From Escallonia rubra (taxonomy: Eukaryota > Streptophyta > Magnoliopsida > Escalloniales > Escalloniaceae), in the NCBI GenBank assembly GCA_033065855.1, contig JAVXUO010001245.1, forward strand, positions 1-64,000: DNA of 64,000 bases. Reading direction: 5' to 3'. Below, one piece after another: positions 35,001-46,569 of the stretch. Position numbers and translations under genes: made by a program. The first letter of the stretch is position 1. Each line of letters begins with the position of its first letter. The notes under the pieces were generated by a model. That model searched no databases, was not told the origin of the DNA, and saw nothing but the letters and a program-made list of their open reading frames with translations.

Positions 35001-37486
35001 CCCCTTGCTCCCTCCTCCTTCCAACTCTGCGCACACATTTCCCCCGTTAGCCCAGCTCCCCATCCTTTCCTTCTAACTCTACATACACCTACAAATCCAC
35101 ACACGCCCATCACCACATTGTCCACACACACAACCCTGCACACACGCTGTGTGTTTGTGTGTGTGTGCGAGCGCGCACGTGCATGTGTGTGCGCTTGTGT
35201 TTGAGTTTGCCGGTGTATGTTTGTGTGAAGAAGGGAACTGTAGTGGGGGGTGTGAGGGATGTATGCGTGTGTGTTCACTGTGGTATGTTTGGGTGTGTTT
35301 TTGTGCATGAGTGTTCACTGTGTGTGTACTTGTGTCTGAGAGCTGTGTGTTTGTGGTATGGGGGTGTGTGTGTGAGGGGGGCGGGGGGACGTGTAGTGGG
35401 TGTGGATGTGTGTCTGTTGGGCATGTTTGTGTATGCGTACAGTGGGGGAGGGGGGAAGAGGAACCCTTATGTGTGGTGCGGGTCGGAGTGTGTGGTGGTG
35501 GATGGTGGGCAGGCAAGGCAGGAGACATAGGTAGAAGTGAGAAAGGGGAGATAAAGGAGTTTGAAGAATGGTATTAAGCTAAAATAGGGTAAGGACATAA
35601 GGGTATTTTGGTCATTTCACGCAGTTTATACGGATCCGTCTAACGTGCCCAATTTTCGTAAGTGTGAGGGAGTGCTTAGATTTAAAGTAGATGGAGCAAA
35701 ATTGTACATCGTGTATAGTACAGAGAGTCATTAGCTAATTACCTCTTGATCATTTGAATTTTATTTTTGTCTTTACGTCAAAAGTAAAGTTCAAATAGTG
35801 AAGAGTAGAGCTCAAATATCAGTTCTCCAGTTTACATATTTTGTTTTGTACTTTTTGATTGGATATTAATCGATATGCTATTATAGGCAGTGGTCTCGCG
35901 GAGGTCTTTTTGGTCACAATTGTGACCCATTTTTCATTTTCAAAGTCTGTAACAAAAATGGGTAACAATTGTCATTTTCACAAAAGTTAGAAACAAAAGA
36001 TGAGAAAGAAACCTAGAGCTCTGTTTGACAACATTTTTTTTTCAGTTTACAAAAAAAAAAAATTTTGAAGAGTAGCTTAATTTTTTTTTTAACAAAAACA
36101 AGTAGGTGTTTGATAACTCAGTTTTTATTTTTTATTTTTTTTTTGTGTTTGATAATCTTTTTTTTTTTTGATTTTTTTTGTGGTGGTTTCTGGTGGCTGC
36201 TGGAGGTGGCCACCGACTGTCGACAGTGGCTGCCGGCAATGGGAGGGTGGTGGTGGTCTCAAAAAAAAAAAAACTGAAAAAAAAAACTCATTTTTGGAGT
36301 TTTTTTTTTCTTCTTCAGTTTATAAACTGGTTTTTTAAACTGAAGAATAAGAAAAAAAAATTGTTACCAAACGCAACTTTTTTTTCTAATTTTCAAAACT
36401 GAAAAAAAAAAATGTGTCAAACAGGCCCCTAATCTTTGATGGCCGTTACTTTTTCACTTTTGTGCTTTTGTCAATTTGTCCGAACTCTCAATCAGTTCTC
36501 TAATATTATATGATTCTTCCACTTTGCTACATTTATCTTTACAACAGGATTCGGAAATTCTGACTCTCTTCAGCAGTTTATGTTATTGCAAAATTCTTAT
36601 CACCCAACTCCTTGATACTTATTGGCAAGTATGCATCCTTTGATGGGGAACAATGGATTCTATGCTCACCAACCATTCTCGCTCATCATTTCTCTCAGAG
36701 TCATGCATCTACTTTCTAGATGTTTACCTCGTGGATTTGCAACAAATAATTTTTCATGTGACTTTGGCGCCATTTCTTTTGTAGTAAGCCTAATTAATGG
36801 AATTTTCTCCTTCACTTTTCTTGGTTTTTCATGAAAATTGGCCACATGCACTGTAGCGACGTTGGAAGGTAATGTCTAGGGGTTTCAAGATATTGATTAT
36901 TTAAGGCAATTTAGTCCAAGTGAATTAGAATTTAGTGGGGATAATTAAATTTAGCCCAAGTTAAGCTTTTTCAAACTCAATCCATCATTAATTTTGAACA
37001 ACTCTCAACGCCACAAAACTATTTTTGTGAGTAAAGTACCTTTTATATTTTAAAGAAAACTATGCCCACCTTGCATAAACTTTCTGGCTCCGCCACTATT
37101 ATTAAACGTCACTGAAGATCCAAGATGATGGCATGTTCATAATTTTTCGACCAACAATTTTTCTGAAACTTGCTGCACTGGCATTGCAGACGGTACTCCA
37201 TGATTGGAGCGACGGCCAATGCCTGAAGCTCTTAAAGAACTGTGGCAAGGCGCTAGCACAATCCGGTAAGGTGGTGGTTGTGGAGTCAATACTGCCTGAA
37301 TACCCTGAAACCGATCTTCTGTCGCGGAGTGTCGCATGTTTTGATATGCATATGTTGACGAACCCCGGAGGAAAGGAAAGGACTCTGAAAGAATTTGAGG
37401 CATTAGCAAGAGGAGCTGGATTCGCAACCCCGGTGGTTGTATGTCGAACATCCGCCGGTTGTGTCATGGAGCTCTACAAGATGTGA
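32017..37486 (+). CDS. Caffeic-acid-OMT-like O-methyltransferase (cluster gene 2)
   Basis: Four exons: 32017-32420, 32620-32930, 34545-34609, 37190-37486, encoding 358 aa with GT-AG borders at the same places as gene 1. The class II plant O-methyltransferase motifs are intact: VVDVGGGTG for SAM, catalytic His in HDW (H264), and glutamates E292 and E323. As in gene 1, Leu-Leu replaces the recalled COMT Met130-Asn131 pair. Unlike gene 1, it keeps His at the COMT His183 position (H178, in [10 protein letters not shown]). It lacks one residue before NPGGKER (MLTNPGG against MLTINPGG), close to a substrate-contact Asn. Intron 2 carries a SINE and other inserted sequence; intron 3 carries a MULE and a Tourist-like element. 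It is convergent with the LUH gene. It appears intact, but activity is unproven. Confidence 0.87.
33778..33896 (+). mobile_element. tRNA-derived SINE with target-site duplication
   Basis: The 119 bp body has an A-box-like GGTGGAGTTGGCAAGGG and a B-box-like GAGTTCGATTC. Flanking direct repeats AATACATAAAAAAGAAC (33761-33777) and AATACATAAAAAGAAC (33897-33912) differ only by one A. This is the structure of a SINE insertion by target-primed reverse transcription. It lies in intron 2 of OMT gene 2; gene 1 lacks it. Confidence 0.8.
34666..35745. mobile_element. MULE-type inverted-repeat element in OMT gene 2 intron 3
   Basis: The ends are inverted repeats of about 120 bp: left GGCAATTAATTAATGAC then CTGTACTATATG; right end reverse complement GGTAATTAGCTAATGAC then CTGTACTATACACG. 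Flanks TTGATCGTT (34657-34665) and TTGATCATT (35746-35754) match at 8 of 9 bases, as for Mutator-like elements. The interior has C-rich and (TG)n-rich tracts and no transposase. Gene 1 intron 3 is uninterrupted at the matching spot (about 17325). Confidence 0.72.
36016..36428. mobile_element. Tourist/PIF-like element in OMT gene 2 intron 3
   Basis: Left end GAGCTCTGTTTGACAAC; reverse complement of the right end GGGCCTGTTTGACAC. CTA is duplicated on both sides (36013-36015 and 36429-36431). Gene 1 reads GAAACCTAATCTTTTA with no insert (about 21393), a clean empty site with a single CTA. The interior has T-runs, CAGTTT words and a GGTGGT centre, as in the copy at 14371. Confidence 0.75.
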
Positions 37487-38721
37487 CCCCTCAGTTTTTC
37501 GGCCTCTTAGCATGCCATTTCTGTTCTCGTATTTGATGACAAAAAAGTGAGTTTCATTTGCTGGGAATAATATATTGCTAATAATAGAGGCCTTGCTCAA
37601 GGTTTCATCCGGGTTGTTAACGTTACTGTATTAGATTGTATACAGTCAAGAGGTTATTATGTTATTTTACTAAATCTAAAATATTCTTTAAGTTTTTATA
37701 TCATGCCTATATATAGACTCTATTGTACATACTATTACGCGACAACTAGGCCATTACATGTTTGGCAAACCTTGAGAATGCATGTAATATCTGCAACATC
37801 AGGTTTTTATGCTACCTCCTTTTGGTTACCGGCCCAAATGTTAGAGCGGGCATAACTTATATCTAAATGATATTTACTTTGAGCGATCATATCAGCTACT
37901 TCAATTTGTTATACATCATTCTAGCAAAAGCAATCTCTCTATAATGGCAATAAGCCTCGTCGTTTTCTTTCTTTTCTTTTTTTGCTTGGTTCACGTACGG
38001 GTTAGCTTTTGTGCAAATTTCTTTGCCGAAGAAGCGGAATCGAACAGATCTCCCGCCTGTGGTACTGTTCCAATGAAAAATTTTGTGGTGCATTTTTAGT
38101 GGTTTGGAATACACCATGTATTCCGGTTTAACTATTAAATGTACGAAATTTGCCGGTCAAGGAACAAAAGTTACTACTAAGCTAAGCAATGCTGAGTAAG
38201 ACATTAGCGGCTTGGAATGCGCCATAGGCTAAACCCAACACTCAACCGGAAATTCAAATTTTAAAAGCTGTGAATTCTGCTCAATACAACTCAAAATAGC
38301 AGTCAACGTTAGCCTTCAGTTCCAGCAATTTATAACGTTGAAAAGCAACTGAGAATAGCGCTGAAAAAGTGAAAACATATCATATATTATTAATATGTTC
38401 ATTATTGCTATTTATTACTATTATTATTGTGAACTTACATGGACACTTACTAATGAAGAAAATGCTTCACTTTCCCACAATCGAGACAATCTGCTCAATA
38501 TCACCACCTTCTACCCAACAAAGCTTCAAGGATCTCTAACCGATAAGTAGAAAGAAACAATAATGATGCTAAAACATTAGACAATAAAACACAATAGAAA
38601 ACCTACATCCAAACCCTAAACCGCTGTTGAATTGCCAAGAGTTATCGATTATAGTAGTTTCTTCGGATTCCGTGGGCGGGGCAATTTGACGATGCTTTCT
38701 GCTTTTTCCACCAGATTATTT
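37487..38721. other. Convergent 3' flanks of OMT gene 2 and LUH
   Basis: Contains the OMT 3' UTR and flank shared with gene 1 (ACATGTTTGGCAAACC at 37756). About 125 bp present only here (about 37618-37742) includes a TATA-like CTATATATAGACTC and could be a small LTR or TRIM fragment. Beyond about 38250 the sequence is the probable LUH 3' UTR and downstream region. No other gene is seen. Confidence 0.45.
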
Positions 38722-41700
38722 TTATTTCCATAACTTGACCGAGCTGTCGTGACTAGCGGAGGCAACCATTCCCGTGACGGGTGACTGCGTCAAAGCAGCT
38801 ATAATATTCTCATGTGCTGGAACTGTCATGCTCTTGTTCTCGGCCATGTTCCACAGCTCCAAAGACTGCATGCGTGTTCAAACAAAAGATCATCAGTAAA
38901 ATACAGTGCCATGAGACATAAGAACAACATTCTCACCCCCGAATGCTGTGTGTATATGACATGTGACATCGAATCTTGACTTGGCTTAACCACGCCAAGA
39001 TAAAATAAGCTACTAGTGTCTTCCCGACCCAACCATTCATACTTTATTACCAAAGGTGAAGCAAATAAGGAGAATAAACCTAACCATCAAAGATGTCTTA
39101 GGATATAAATATAATATAACTTCTCCAAACAAAAAAGCGAATAGGATGAATCTCATAGGGATGGACTTCATTAGAAAATGCAATAAACACAAAACCGACT
39201 ATTTTGTCACGTTAAACAAGTTGATATATGTATACTGGTGGCAGAGAACAGCTCAACTAATGAATTGGCCCCATCTCATCACTAAACTAGACAAAGACAC
39301 CCCCCCCCCACCGCGACAGAAGGTGTAGTACTTACCCGCATTCCACCAATCACCAACAGAGCTGAATAACTGGGATGAAAAACACACGAATGGAACTGGT
39401 TCCCACTGGAGTTCAACTCATGAATGCACTCCCCAGAAGCTAATGACCAAACTTTGACAGAATCCTCACTGACAGATGCCAGATAATCCCCATTGAGATC
39501 CCAGCACAGGTAGTTTACCACTCCAGAGTGCCCCTGATAACAAGTTGAAGATTTATGATACACGTATACAATATAATTACTCCAAATGAAGATCTCCCCA
39601 ATAATTTGACTTCACAGTACTTAATACCAGTGTACTTACCTGGAAAGAATGTGTTTGCCGGTCAGTCTCAACGTCAAAGATGGACACCACTTTCTCTGAT
39701 GCTGCAGCCAGTAGATGTCCCATAATTGGTTGAAATCTCACTTGTGCGCTACCTCCTTGCTACACCAACCAATAGATATGGAACTCAACTATAAACGAGT
39801 GGAACTAGTGTAACTTTAATAGACTGCTTGAAGTGTGTGTGTGTATATATATATATATTAAAAAAGGGTCGTGATCCATTGTTAGCGTTGGCAACTTAAC
39901 CCAAGTTGCCAGTGCGATCTGGCCGTCCACGCATGAGATGTGGACGGCCAGATCGCGAGCGTTGACGGCCATTTTTTCGTCGTCCGCTACATAATGTAGC
40001 GGATGGCCAGATCGCGATGGCAACTTGCCAGAGCTAGCAATGGATCACGACCCATTAAAAAAAAGGAATAGGAAAGAATAGAAGCCAACCTTGGAGACTC
40101 GAGTGCATGAAAAAGGACTGATATTCCAGTACCGAATTTCATTAGCACTATCACAAAAACAAAAAAGATCGTTCTTCTTCGGATGGAAATCCAAGGAGAT
40201 AACATGCGATGTGTGCCCTGTGTATGCATGCAAGCAATAGCTCGGCTGCAACAAGTTATATACGTCATTGTAGCATCAGGAAAATAAAAGTTCACATATT
40301 TGATGATGTTAGCTCAAACAAGCACAAAGAGTTGCAGCAGAAACCAAGCCTGTTAATGCAAAAATTATAAAGACTTCTACCTTGTTAAGGTATAACTTTG
40401 AATCTTATCAGGCATGGAAAAACAATTTAGCACACAAGAGAGCAAAGATACGTACATTAGCTGCATCCCATAGTCTCACAGACTTGTCAAATGAAGCTGT
40501 TGCTAGCTGTGTTGAATTTGGTCTGAAACGGACATCGGTAATCAAGTATTGGTGTTCTTCAGGGGTGCTCTCCGTTTGCAGGGTGTCCATGTTCCAAAGA
40601 ACAGCCTGATAAACAAAATACAATAGTTAAATCTTGTGCCTTGTTCAGAGGTGCCTGTCTAGTGTGGCTGCAATCTTTCATGAATTTATTCTGTTAACCA
40701 GCAAGTATATTCACCCATTGCATGTTTTTCAAGAATGTGGCATGCAGCTTTTCCTACGCTAGGCATTCTACCTTTTTGTCATGTCCAGCGCTAGCTAGCA
40801 ACTTCCCGTCTGAAGAAAAATGACAGCAGGTAACTTTATTTCTTGTTCTTATACATCCAACTTCACCGAAGGAAAAACCTGAAGTGGAAATCCAGTTATA
40901 ACTTTGAGCCGAATCTAAAGAATAGTATCGAACATAGCACCAAATTAGATGATAATGTGTTACCCTTAGAAGACTCCGTTTTGTGCTCTGTAAGAGTTTG
41001 CTTCAATGTGCCATATAAATCTCTTCCATCTCCTCCATCATGCGAAAGAAACGATTCTACATTGTCATCCAGAGAACCAACATCTCCAAAATGCTCCATG
41101 TCATCCTGCATAAGGAAAAATGTTTCAGGCTCACAAAAATTGTTACACCACAAACCATCCCCACTCCTCCTGCCCTGGGGAGGGTAGAACAGTTCAAAAG
41201 ATGCAAGACAGACTTGGTTAATAGTACTTAAAAATTGTCAGAATATAGATTTTGAAAATTACACATTTTGTACTTATGATTGAGGACAGCAAATCGCGAA
41301 ATTAAAAATATCTCATATTTGGTATATTATTAATACTTTTGTTAGCCTGTTAATAATTGCGACATGTGTTATGCAATTTCGGGGCAGATGCATGTATGAA
41401 AATTAAAACGGGCCTACCAGCTGGTTTGTAGACGACGCAAGACCACCTGTTCCTTCTGCACCATATATCATTAGACTTTTTGGTACACTATTGACATGCT
41501 GCATACTACTGCTGGTAGTGATTCCATCACCGGGTGTATGAGTTGAGGGTGGAGAGTTAGGAGAAGGCGCCACAGTATTTCCTGTTCCTGTACTGTTGGC
41601 CACTCCAGAAGATGAGTGTTGCTTCCTTTTTCTGTTGTTCTATATCATGTACCAAGACAGTAAAAGTTAGTCAATTAGAAACCCAAAAAAAATAAAAGAA

Positions 41701-44700
41701 AGGGAGGAAGTAACAAAATTAGAGAAACTATTCTGAAAGCAAAGCAACTCTTAAATAGATCAATAATTGCGCGACAGCAGGCACCACCAGTTCCATTTCT
41801 GCTGCTGTCTCTGGCTTCTCAGTAATTATTAAACCAACAAAAAAATGGAAGAACAAGATCATAAAAAGTGTCTAGTCCTATATATACACTTCACAAGTAG
41901 TTATATTAAACCACCTGTTGGAGTTGCTGCTGCTGTAACTGGTCCTGTTGTTGAGAGGTAGACTGTTGCATTTGGGGCATCTTCATCTGTTCACATCACC
42001 CCAGACTCAGGTAGGCATTTACAGCTTTAAAAAATAGTGCATATACACCAAATTGTAGAGCAGAACAAATTTGAAGACAGTGATTTAAGATATAGGTATT
42101 GTGTGTGTGTGTGTAGATGGCAGCTCCGAGTACTTAAGAAATCAATAAAACTTTCTTTGGGGACAGGTAAGTATTGTCTTTCTTATGTTTGGAGAGCAGG
42201 AGCAAAGGAAGAGAGTACATCATGACTCTCCGCTAGCAGACAATTGCACATCCTCAAACACGATCTGAAACCCTCAACCTTTTACCTCAAAGATGATGTC
42301 GCAAATGGTAAACAAGTAAACATCTCATGATCAATTTTATTACGTTTTTAAGGTAGTAAAAACCCCTTCAGTACATTCCACCTGCTCAAGAAACTGCTGA
42401 AATGTTCTCAACTGTGCAACCAACCCTTGGGCACAGAGAACCCAGTATTAGATCCAAACTTCTGAAGCTTCTGGACAAGAAGATACGAGCACGCAACATA
42501 TAATAGCTCCTTAGGTTTTTTTGGCATCAGTAGGGGAGTAAAAGAACAACTTTATGCTGATTCTAGGCAAGTGGACTCAGCTCCTAGAAATTGGATCATC
42601 CAAGCTTTGGAATAAGCCCGCTCAACTCAGCTCGCTTTGACCTGTCCTAGTCAAAGAAATGAACACATCTAGTGCCACATGGGCAATGAAAGATCTAACA
42701 GACCCATCAGAGCCATTCAACCATCCTCTCTTTCTATTCCCATCAGATCTGTCTCTCTGCTGCCATGCAGCATAATAAAAAACCACTTCTAATATGGAAA
42801 GAGACGGCAAATGTGATCACCCCATGCTCAAATACCTTTCTTTCTTTTTGTTTAAGTTTTAGGATAAAACCAACAGGGAATGAATTTCTCCAGTTATAAC
42901 TAGCAGAAATCTTTAAAAACTACTTAAAAGCATATATACCATGCTATGCATGCCCACATTTGAACCGTTGTTTATTATTGCTGAAATTCCTAGCCCATAA
43001 GCTATAATTTCTTTTAATACTAAAAAACGTTCGCAACCTTTGGTGAATTGGACTGCACCGGAGAGCATATAGATCCATCGTTTCTTGCATGTTGACCATC
43101 TTTTGCATTCAAGCTACCCCTTGGTAAACCTGAAAACCCATAGTTCGCCATTCCAAGGTTACCTTGTGCCTGAGCTTGTGCTAAGACCTGTTGTTGTGAT
43201 GCCAAGAGAAACTGATTTTGGTTTTGCAAATTGGGCTTCTGTACTTGTAAACCTAAACTCGGCCGTAATTGGTCAATCCCCTGTATGTTATTTGCAGCAA
43301 GAATGTCACGCACTGGTACACCTCTGAGGGATATGAATATAGGAGATAAAAAGCCCATCACAACTCACAGTAAGAGGCCAACCCTTCAACGGAAGACCCG
43401 TGACGCCTTGATTCAATCCTGAGAAATGCAGAGAAAACATTTGAACAAATTTTCTTCTAATGCAGGACTGAAGTTTAAAAAGGTTGTTTAGTCTATTGAT
43501 TCAAAGAAATTGCTGATGAGAAAATTTTATTTGAAGACCATAAAACATAGGTGATATAACATAATCTACTCCATGATAAGCAACATAGACTAAACACGCA
43601 AAGTGCTGCTTGCTTCACAGGTGAAAGTCCTCTTCAAATCCAAAATATCCACAAGTATGTTAACCTTGTGGTGGAAGCTATCTTTAGCAATCTGCTTTGC
43701 TCAGGCATATTAGGTATCCTTTATTTTGTGAAACTTGGCTAGCCGCTTTAAACTCGGGGGGATCATGCCGACAACGGAGGCAGTCTTTTGCCAACCTGGT
43801 GAGGAGAATGAAAAAGTTTGGACCTTAACCTCCTGGAAACTTTGCTTTTTTGGTGCGAGCAGACAGGAGAGCTTGGAGGAGGAAAAATTACCCATAGAAG
43901 AGCTTAAATTCTCGCCTTTGCACTCATTTTACTTTTGGCATGAGCTTTCCAGTCTATTCTTGGAAAGCCTCCAAGAAGTTTCTGAAAGCTGCATAAAGTG
44001 TATACCTTTTTGCATCACTCTTGGAGCTTGGTGCTCTTTGGTGAATACTTTATGGAAGGAAAAAAAAAAGATTTAATTGCTCGAGGGTGATTCCGCCCAG
44101 AAATCAATTGAGCCAAATCATTCCCCAATTACTCTGTGGGAATCTGTTTTCTAGGACCACTTACCTACCTTCCTCTTGTCTATGGATGCTACAATCAAGG
44201 TCCCATGAGTTATAACCTAATACCAAAAGAGTCGGCTAAAAAGAGTTAGTTCCCTAAGGAGTGTGCTATTGCTCAAGCATACATAGCAGCGGTAATAACT
44301 CAACTATTTTTGGTCAATATAGTTTTTTAAGGCTAGCAGTGTGCTTTGCATGCAGCATCTTTGAGAGGCTCCTACATTAAAATTCTAATCGGGTGTTGAT
44401 AGTATTAAGTGCATGTTCCGTTTCGCTTGCTATTAGCAGTGTCTATTATATTTTCTGGGTGGTTCATGCATAAGCTATCATTACCGAAGAGACTTGGAAA
44501 GGCTGGGGCATTCTTTGTAAGAGTTCCAGCAGGATTAGGCTCACAGTGCCAAAGACCATATGATGCCGACATCCAATATGCTTGAGAATTCTCTGCGCCT
44601 GATATCAGCCATTCTTTGTAAATTATCAACTAAATATCTAGCTCTCACTCCGAAGTCACGTACATCATCATTTCATTTGTTCTTTTCAATTTTTGGTAGG

Positions 44701-46569
44701 TAATAAGGACATATTTTCTTTTGAAACACCAAGCGAGTGTAGCCCATGTAAAGAAACCCAGTAACACAAAGTAAACAAGGTTAGAATTATACAAACAAAG
44801 ATCCCCCTATGAATGAGACACCGTGTCGTGAAGTTAAAGCAGTTCTCAAGGTCAGGGCGCAGATGAACAGAGTGGAGAAGGGAGGAGGAGGAAAGGGAGG
44901 TCGGGGAGCGAAGGGATCGGCAGTGGCCACAAACAGACAATAGCTGCCTGCCACAATGGAATATTCCATGAAGATATTTTCTTTCTCACTCTTATATAGC
45001 ACCGTGAAATAAACCAATGCAAGTAGCATGGAAACTTATTTTCGGAACCTAATTCTTTCATGATAAAGGGAAAGCAAACACAATCTGCTCATCATAACAG
45101 TTGTTCGTAGTAAACTTCAGTTATTCAGAAAGTTTGGAAATGATACCTGCAGCGCTTACTCCAGACTTCGACTGCAAAATGGCTTGTCCATAAATTGATG
45201 AAGGATCGGAAGGCAAAGGTTTCGGAGTTGCACCCATGTTAACCTCCCCTTTAATTTCCTATGAATTCCAAAAAAACAAGAGCCAAGAGTATAAAGACCA
45301 AGACATAGACCGCATTTTAGATTGCATAGGCTTCAAGCACTTACAGTGGTCAGTTGGGAACGCCCTTGCATCTGCTGCAAAGCTGCGGACATGTTCGCGG
45401 TATTACCTTGTACCAACTGGCTGAATCAACAGAAAGAACTAGTGAACGAATGACCCAGTAGAAATGGGTGTATTAGAATTTTCCAGGAAAAAATGGCCTC
45501 AAGTAACACAGTGGAATCCCATATGCATCTAAATATGAACAGATAGACATGCAAATGCAGAGTAAGTTTATAGTGACTTTACCCTTGATGATTGGCTGCT
45601 GACTTGAGAAGGGCCATTCTATTAGCATCAATAAGAGCTGGAGATCCATCAGAGTCCGGATGTTTCATACGTTCTTCATACATTTTCATAGCCAGAACAC
45701 TAGCCGATGGCTGTCCCATCATTCCTTCAGAGTTCATTGCATTCATGGGACCACCAAGGGGCGGATGATTAGGATCTCTTCGTTGCAACTGAGCATTCCG
45801 CTGCTGCATGAGTTGCAATTGCTGCATTTGCAGCTGTTGTTGGTGCTCCCTTGTCTTCATTTGTTGTGTCTGATAGCACGGTGGGGTGGAAGCATAACAT
45901 GAGGAAAAAACAGTATGGGAAAACCAAAAACCCAGATCACAGTGCAACAATAGAAAAGATTCCAAATATCTAGAGACACCTCTATGTAAGCTGCAGCAGC
46001 CTCAGAATGTTTCTCATTTGTCCTTGCAATGAAAATGTCCCAAAAGACAGACCACCATTCAAACAGAAATCCTCCAGGTGCATCGATAGCTGCAAAATAA
46101 GAATGAAAAAGCAGATTACATACAGACAAGTCTCTATCGCATATGCCTTTGCCTAACCCCTCGACCAGAACCCATAGAACTGATCTACATCAGCTGAAAA
46201 AATTACCTACTGGGTCCGTGGCAACCTTCCCTTCAGTCATGAAAGCCTTTGCCGAATTATGCAACTTTCTTTTCAACAAATAGTCATGAATGTATACATC
46301 CAGCCTAGCAAAAGAAAAGGAAAAAAAACAACAGGAAGATCAACAAGCATATCACTTGAAACTAGCTATGGTAGATGCCAATTAAAAGCAACGCATTGTC
46401 TTAATTGGGTTATTTTTTACACTTGCCTCTTTTAGGGCACTCTCCTATCAAAACAACAAAATTAAATTTGGATTCTACTTCAACGAACTTAGCAAATATA
46501 CAAACTATTATAGAAGAAGAACATGAACACTACATACATCTTATCAGCTTCCCAATTACTCTGCGCCAT
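38722..46569 (-). CDS. LUH: LEUNIG_HOMOLOG-type Gro/Tup1 transcriptional co-repressor
   Basis: Seventeen exons (minus): 46569-46538, 46304-46207, 46089-45980, 45869-45583, 45420-45345, 45258-45147, 43418-43369, 43280-43038, 41986-41915, 41639-41418, 41105-40964, 40878-40772, 40605-40456, 40245-40090, 39759-39640, 39533-39336, 38865-38722. All have GT-AG borders and consistent phases; the product is 772 aa against about 787 for Arabidopsis LUH. The N-terminal LUFS domain with LisH ([20 protein letters not shown], then [20 protein letters not shown]) is followed by a Gln-rich region, an NNRKRK basic motif at about 361 and C-terminal WD40 repeats from about 482. The Q-tract region [16 protein letters not shown] favours LUH over LUG. 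The family works in the nucleus with SEUSS-type adaptors to repress targets and affects mucilage, flower and embryo development. Intron 14 holds a MITE. Confidence 0.93.
39866..40053. mobile_element. MULE-type MITE in LUH intron 14
   Basis: The ends GGGTCGTGATCCATTG and its inverse bound a 188 bp element. The 9 bp ATTAAAAAA is perfectly duplicated on both sides (39857-39865 and 40054-40062). It shares GATCTGGCCGTCCACGC words and the CTACATAATGTAG palindrome with the Pack-MULE at 17594-19569, so it is a short non-autonomous relative. Confidence 0.85.

Noticed and set aside
34773..35577. Several frames of 80-150 codons
   Set aside because: They are again C-rich and (TG)n repeats of the MULE in OMT gene 2 intron 3.
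43735..44076. Plus-strand frame of 113 codons in a LUH intron
   Set aside because: No known domain, no splice partners, and it lies inside the large LUH intron 6 on the opposite strand.
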